From assembly GCA_034437615.1 (NCBI GenBank), contig DAOTTW010000278.1:1-8107 (forward strand): a stretch of 8,107 nt of DNA, given 5' to 3'. The notes beneath the pieces were generated by a model. It ran no database searches and was not told where the DNA came from. It was given only the letters and a program-made list of their open reading frames with translations. The stretch's first letter is position 1, and every line of letters begins with the position of its first letter. This DNA is from DAOTTW01 sp034437615. Its GTDB lineage: Bacteria > Chloroflexota > Anaerolineae > Aggregatilineales > Phototrophicaceae. Made by a program: the position numbers and the translations under genes. Below are positions 7,464 through 8,107 of this stretch, piece by piece.

Positions 7464-7823
7464 CTATGCGGCCTGATGCTGCTGGCTGAGCGCGGCCAGC
7501 TTACGGAACGTGTCGGAATCGCGCACGGCAATATCGGCCAGCATCTTGCGGTCCACTTCTACGCCAGCTTGCTTCAGGCCATAGATTAGGCGGCTGTAGC
7601 TCATGCCATTCAAGCGGGCGGCGGCGTTGATGCGTGTAATCCACAGGCGGCGGAATTGACGGCGGCGCTGGCGGCGGTCACGATAGGCATAGAAGTAGCT
7701 TTTCAGCATGGCCTCGTTGGAGCGGCGGAAGAGACGGCCCCGTGAACCCCATTGCCCCTTGACCATCTTGCGGATTTTCTTGTGTTTGCGCCGCCGGACG
7801 ACGCCTGTACGTGCTCTTGGCAT
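7464..7823 (-). CDS. rplT: 50S ribosomal protein L20 (bL20)
   Basis: The 119-residue product is full length for bL20, which binds 23S rRNA early in large-subunit assembly. It begins MPRARTGVVRRRKHKKIRKM. It has the basic N-terminal helix followed by GQWGSRGRLFRRSNEAMLKS, YAYRDRRQRRRQFRRLWI, TRINAAARLNGMSYSRLIYG, and LADIAVRD in the C-terminal globular domain. The start at 7823 is supported by AAAGGA on the minus strand (7833-7838). In most bacteria rplT follows rpmI (L35) and often infC. Here the 284 bp upstream that can be seen contain neither, only repeats. L20 represses its own operon through leader RNA in several bacteria; no matching structure was recognised here. Confidence 0.98.
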   Translation of the reverse strand: MPRARTGVVRRRKHKKIRKMVKGQWGSRGRLFRRSNEAMLKSYFYAYRDRRQRRRQFRRLWITRINAAARLNGMSYSRLIYGLKQAGVEVDRKMLADIAVRDSDTFRKLAALSQQHQAA

Positions 7824-7842
7824 CTGCTTGTATCCTTTTGAT

Positions 7843-7900
7843 CTGGTGTTTTGTTTGGTCTAGTGTTTTGTTTGGTCTAGTGTTTTGTTTAGTGTTTTGT
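7843..7900 (-). repeat. 17-bp tandem repeats in the rplT leader
   Basis: On the plus strand the unit CT(A/G)GTGTTTTGTTTGGT occurs at 7843-7859 and 7860-7876. It recurs cut to 14 bases at 7877-7890 and to 10 bases (AGTGTTTTGT) at 7891-7900. On the rplT-sense strand this is an A/C-rich, unstructured stretch (units of ACCAAACAAAACACTAG) directly before the Shine-Dalgarno site. If transcribed, it would be an open ribosome-standby or protein-binding leader. A CTGACA box lies at its upstream end, but no convincing -10 is paired with it. Confidence 0.85.
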
Positions 7901-7933
7901 CAGATTGATCTTGTCGGGTGTTACCGGAATTTC

Positions 7934-8107
7934 GTAGCTACTCAGCCAGGCCCATTTTGCCCGCGAATTGGCCCTCACCCCCTCAATCCCCCTCTCCCAA
8001 CCGCCGCTACGCGGCTAGGAGAGGGGGAAGCAAGCCGTTTTAAGCCCCTCTCCCAGTGCCAAAGGCACGTTCGGGAGAGGGGTTTGGGGTGAGGGCTGAG
8101 TAGTTAC
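7934..8107. repeat. Nested inverted-repeat element at the right edge of the window
   Basis: GTAGCTACTCAGCC (7934-7947) pairs with GGCTGAGTAGTTAC (8094-8107) with one mismatch. GCCCTCACCCC (7971-7981) pairs exactly with GGGGTGAGGGC (8086-8096). Inside are two further stem-loops. The first is CCCCCTCTCC (7988-7997) with GGAGAGGGGG (8018-8027), holding a CCGC/GCGG stem. The second is CCCCTCTCCC (8045-8054) with GGGAGAGGGG (8073-8082), holding GTGCC/GGCAC. No ORF here resembles a protein. The element looks like a non-autonomous, MITE-like or REP-like repeat and may continue past the window. It occupies the place where rpmI would be expected. Confidence 0.8.

Noticed and set aside
7811..8092. Plus-strand open frame (93 codons) across the rplT leader and right-end repeats
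   Set aside because: Its translation is made from the tandem repeat and the palindromic element, it overlaps the rplT start, and it resembles no protein.
7934..8107. CRISPR array or tRNA in the structured right end
   Set aside because: There are no regularly spaced identical repeats with unique spacers, and no cloverleaf or T-loop (GGTTCGA-like) motif. The structure is a set of nested inverted repeats.

Overview
The window looks like chromosomal DNA from a member of the Chloroflexota, probably of the Anaerolineae type. This is an inference from gene content: a fused serine hydroxymethyltransferase/aminomethyltransferase, a CpXC-type zinc-ribbon protein, a secreted clan GH-A glycosidase, and GC-rich interspersed palindromic repeats. 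No rRNA or other decisive marker gene is present. I see no transposase, integrase, phage gene or CRISPR array.

Layout. A truncated plus-strand gene fills 1-2625. It lacks its 5' end and encodes a fusion of the PLP enzyme serine hydroxymethyltransferase (SHMT) with a complete glycine-cleavage T-protein (GcvT). Between them lies about 200 residues, part of which aligns by eye to the N-terminal half of the GcvT domain in the same protein but lacks the acidic pair. A 141-bp gap with two copies of a GC-rich hairpin repeat (2640-2736) separates it from a convergent set of minus-strand genes. Read in their own direction these are: ribosomal protein L20 (rplT, 7823-7464), a soluble GAF-PAS histidine kinase (7353-5749), a CpXC zinc-ribbon protein with a long Gln-rich helical tail (5690-4326), and a secreted clan GH-A glycoside-hydrolase-like protein (4212-2767). 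The right end (7843-8107) has no gene. It holds a tandem repeat in the rplT leader and a large nested inverted-repeat element that reaches the window edge.

How the genes relate. The fusion joins two enzymes that both make 5,10-methylene-tetrahydrofolate in glycine/serine one-carbon metabolism. The kinase and CpXC genes are only 58 bp apart and may be co-transcribed. The glycosidase follows after 113 bp that contain a weak possible promoter. rplT is probably a separate unit, ended by a strong hairpin at 7429-7448. No response regulator for the kinase is present. The most notable points are the SHMT-GcvT fusion with its degenerate internal GcvT-like module, the rplT gene lacking rpmI/infC immediately upstream, and the nested palindromic element with an apparently interrupted left arm.
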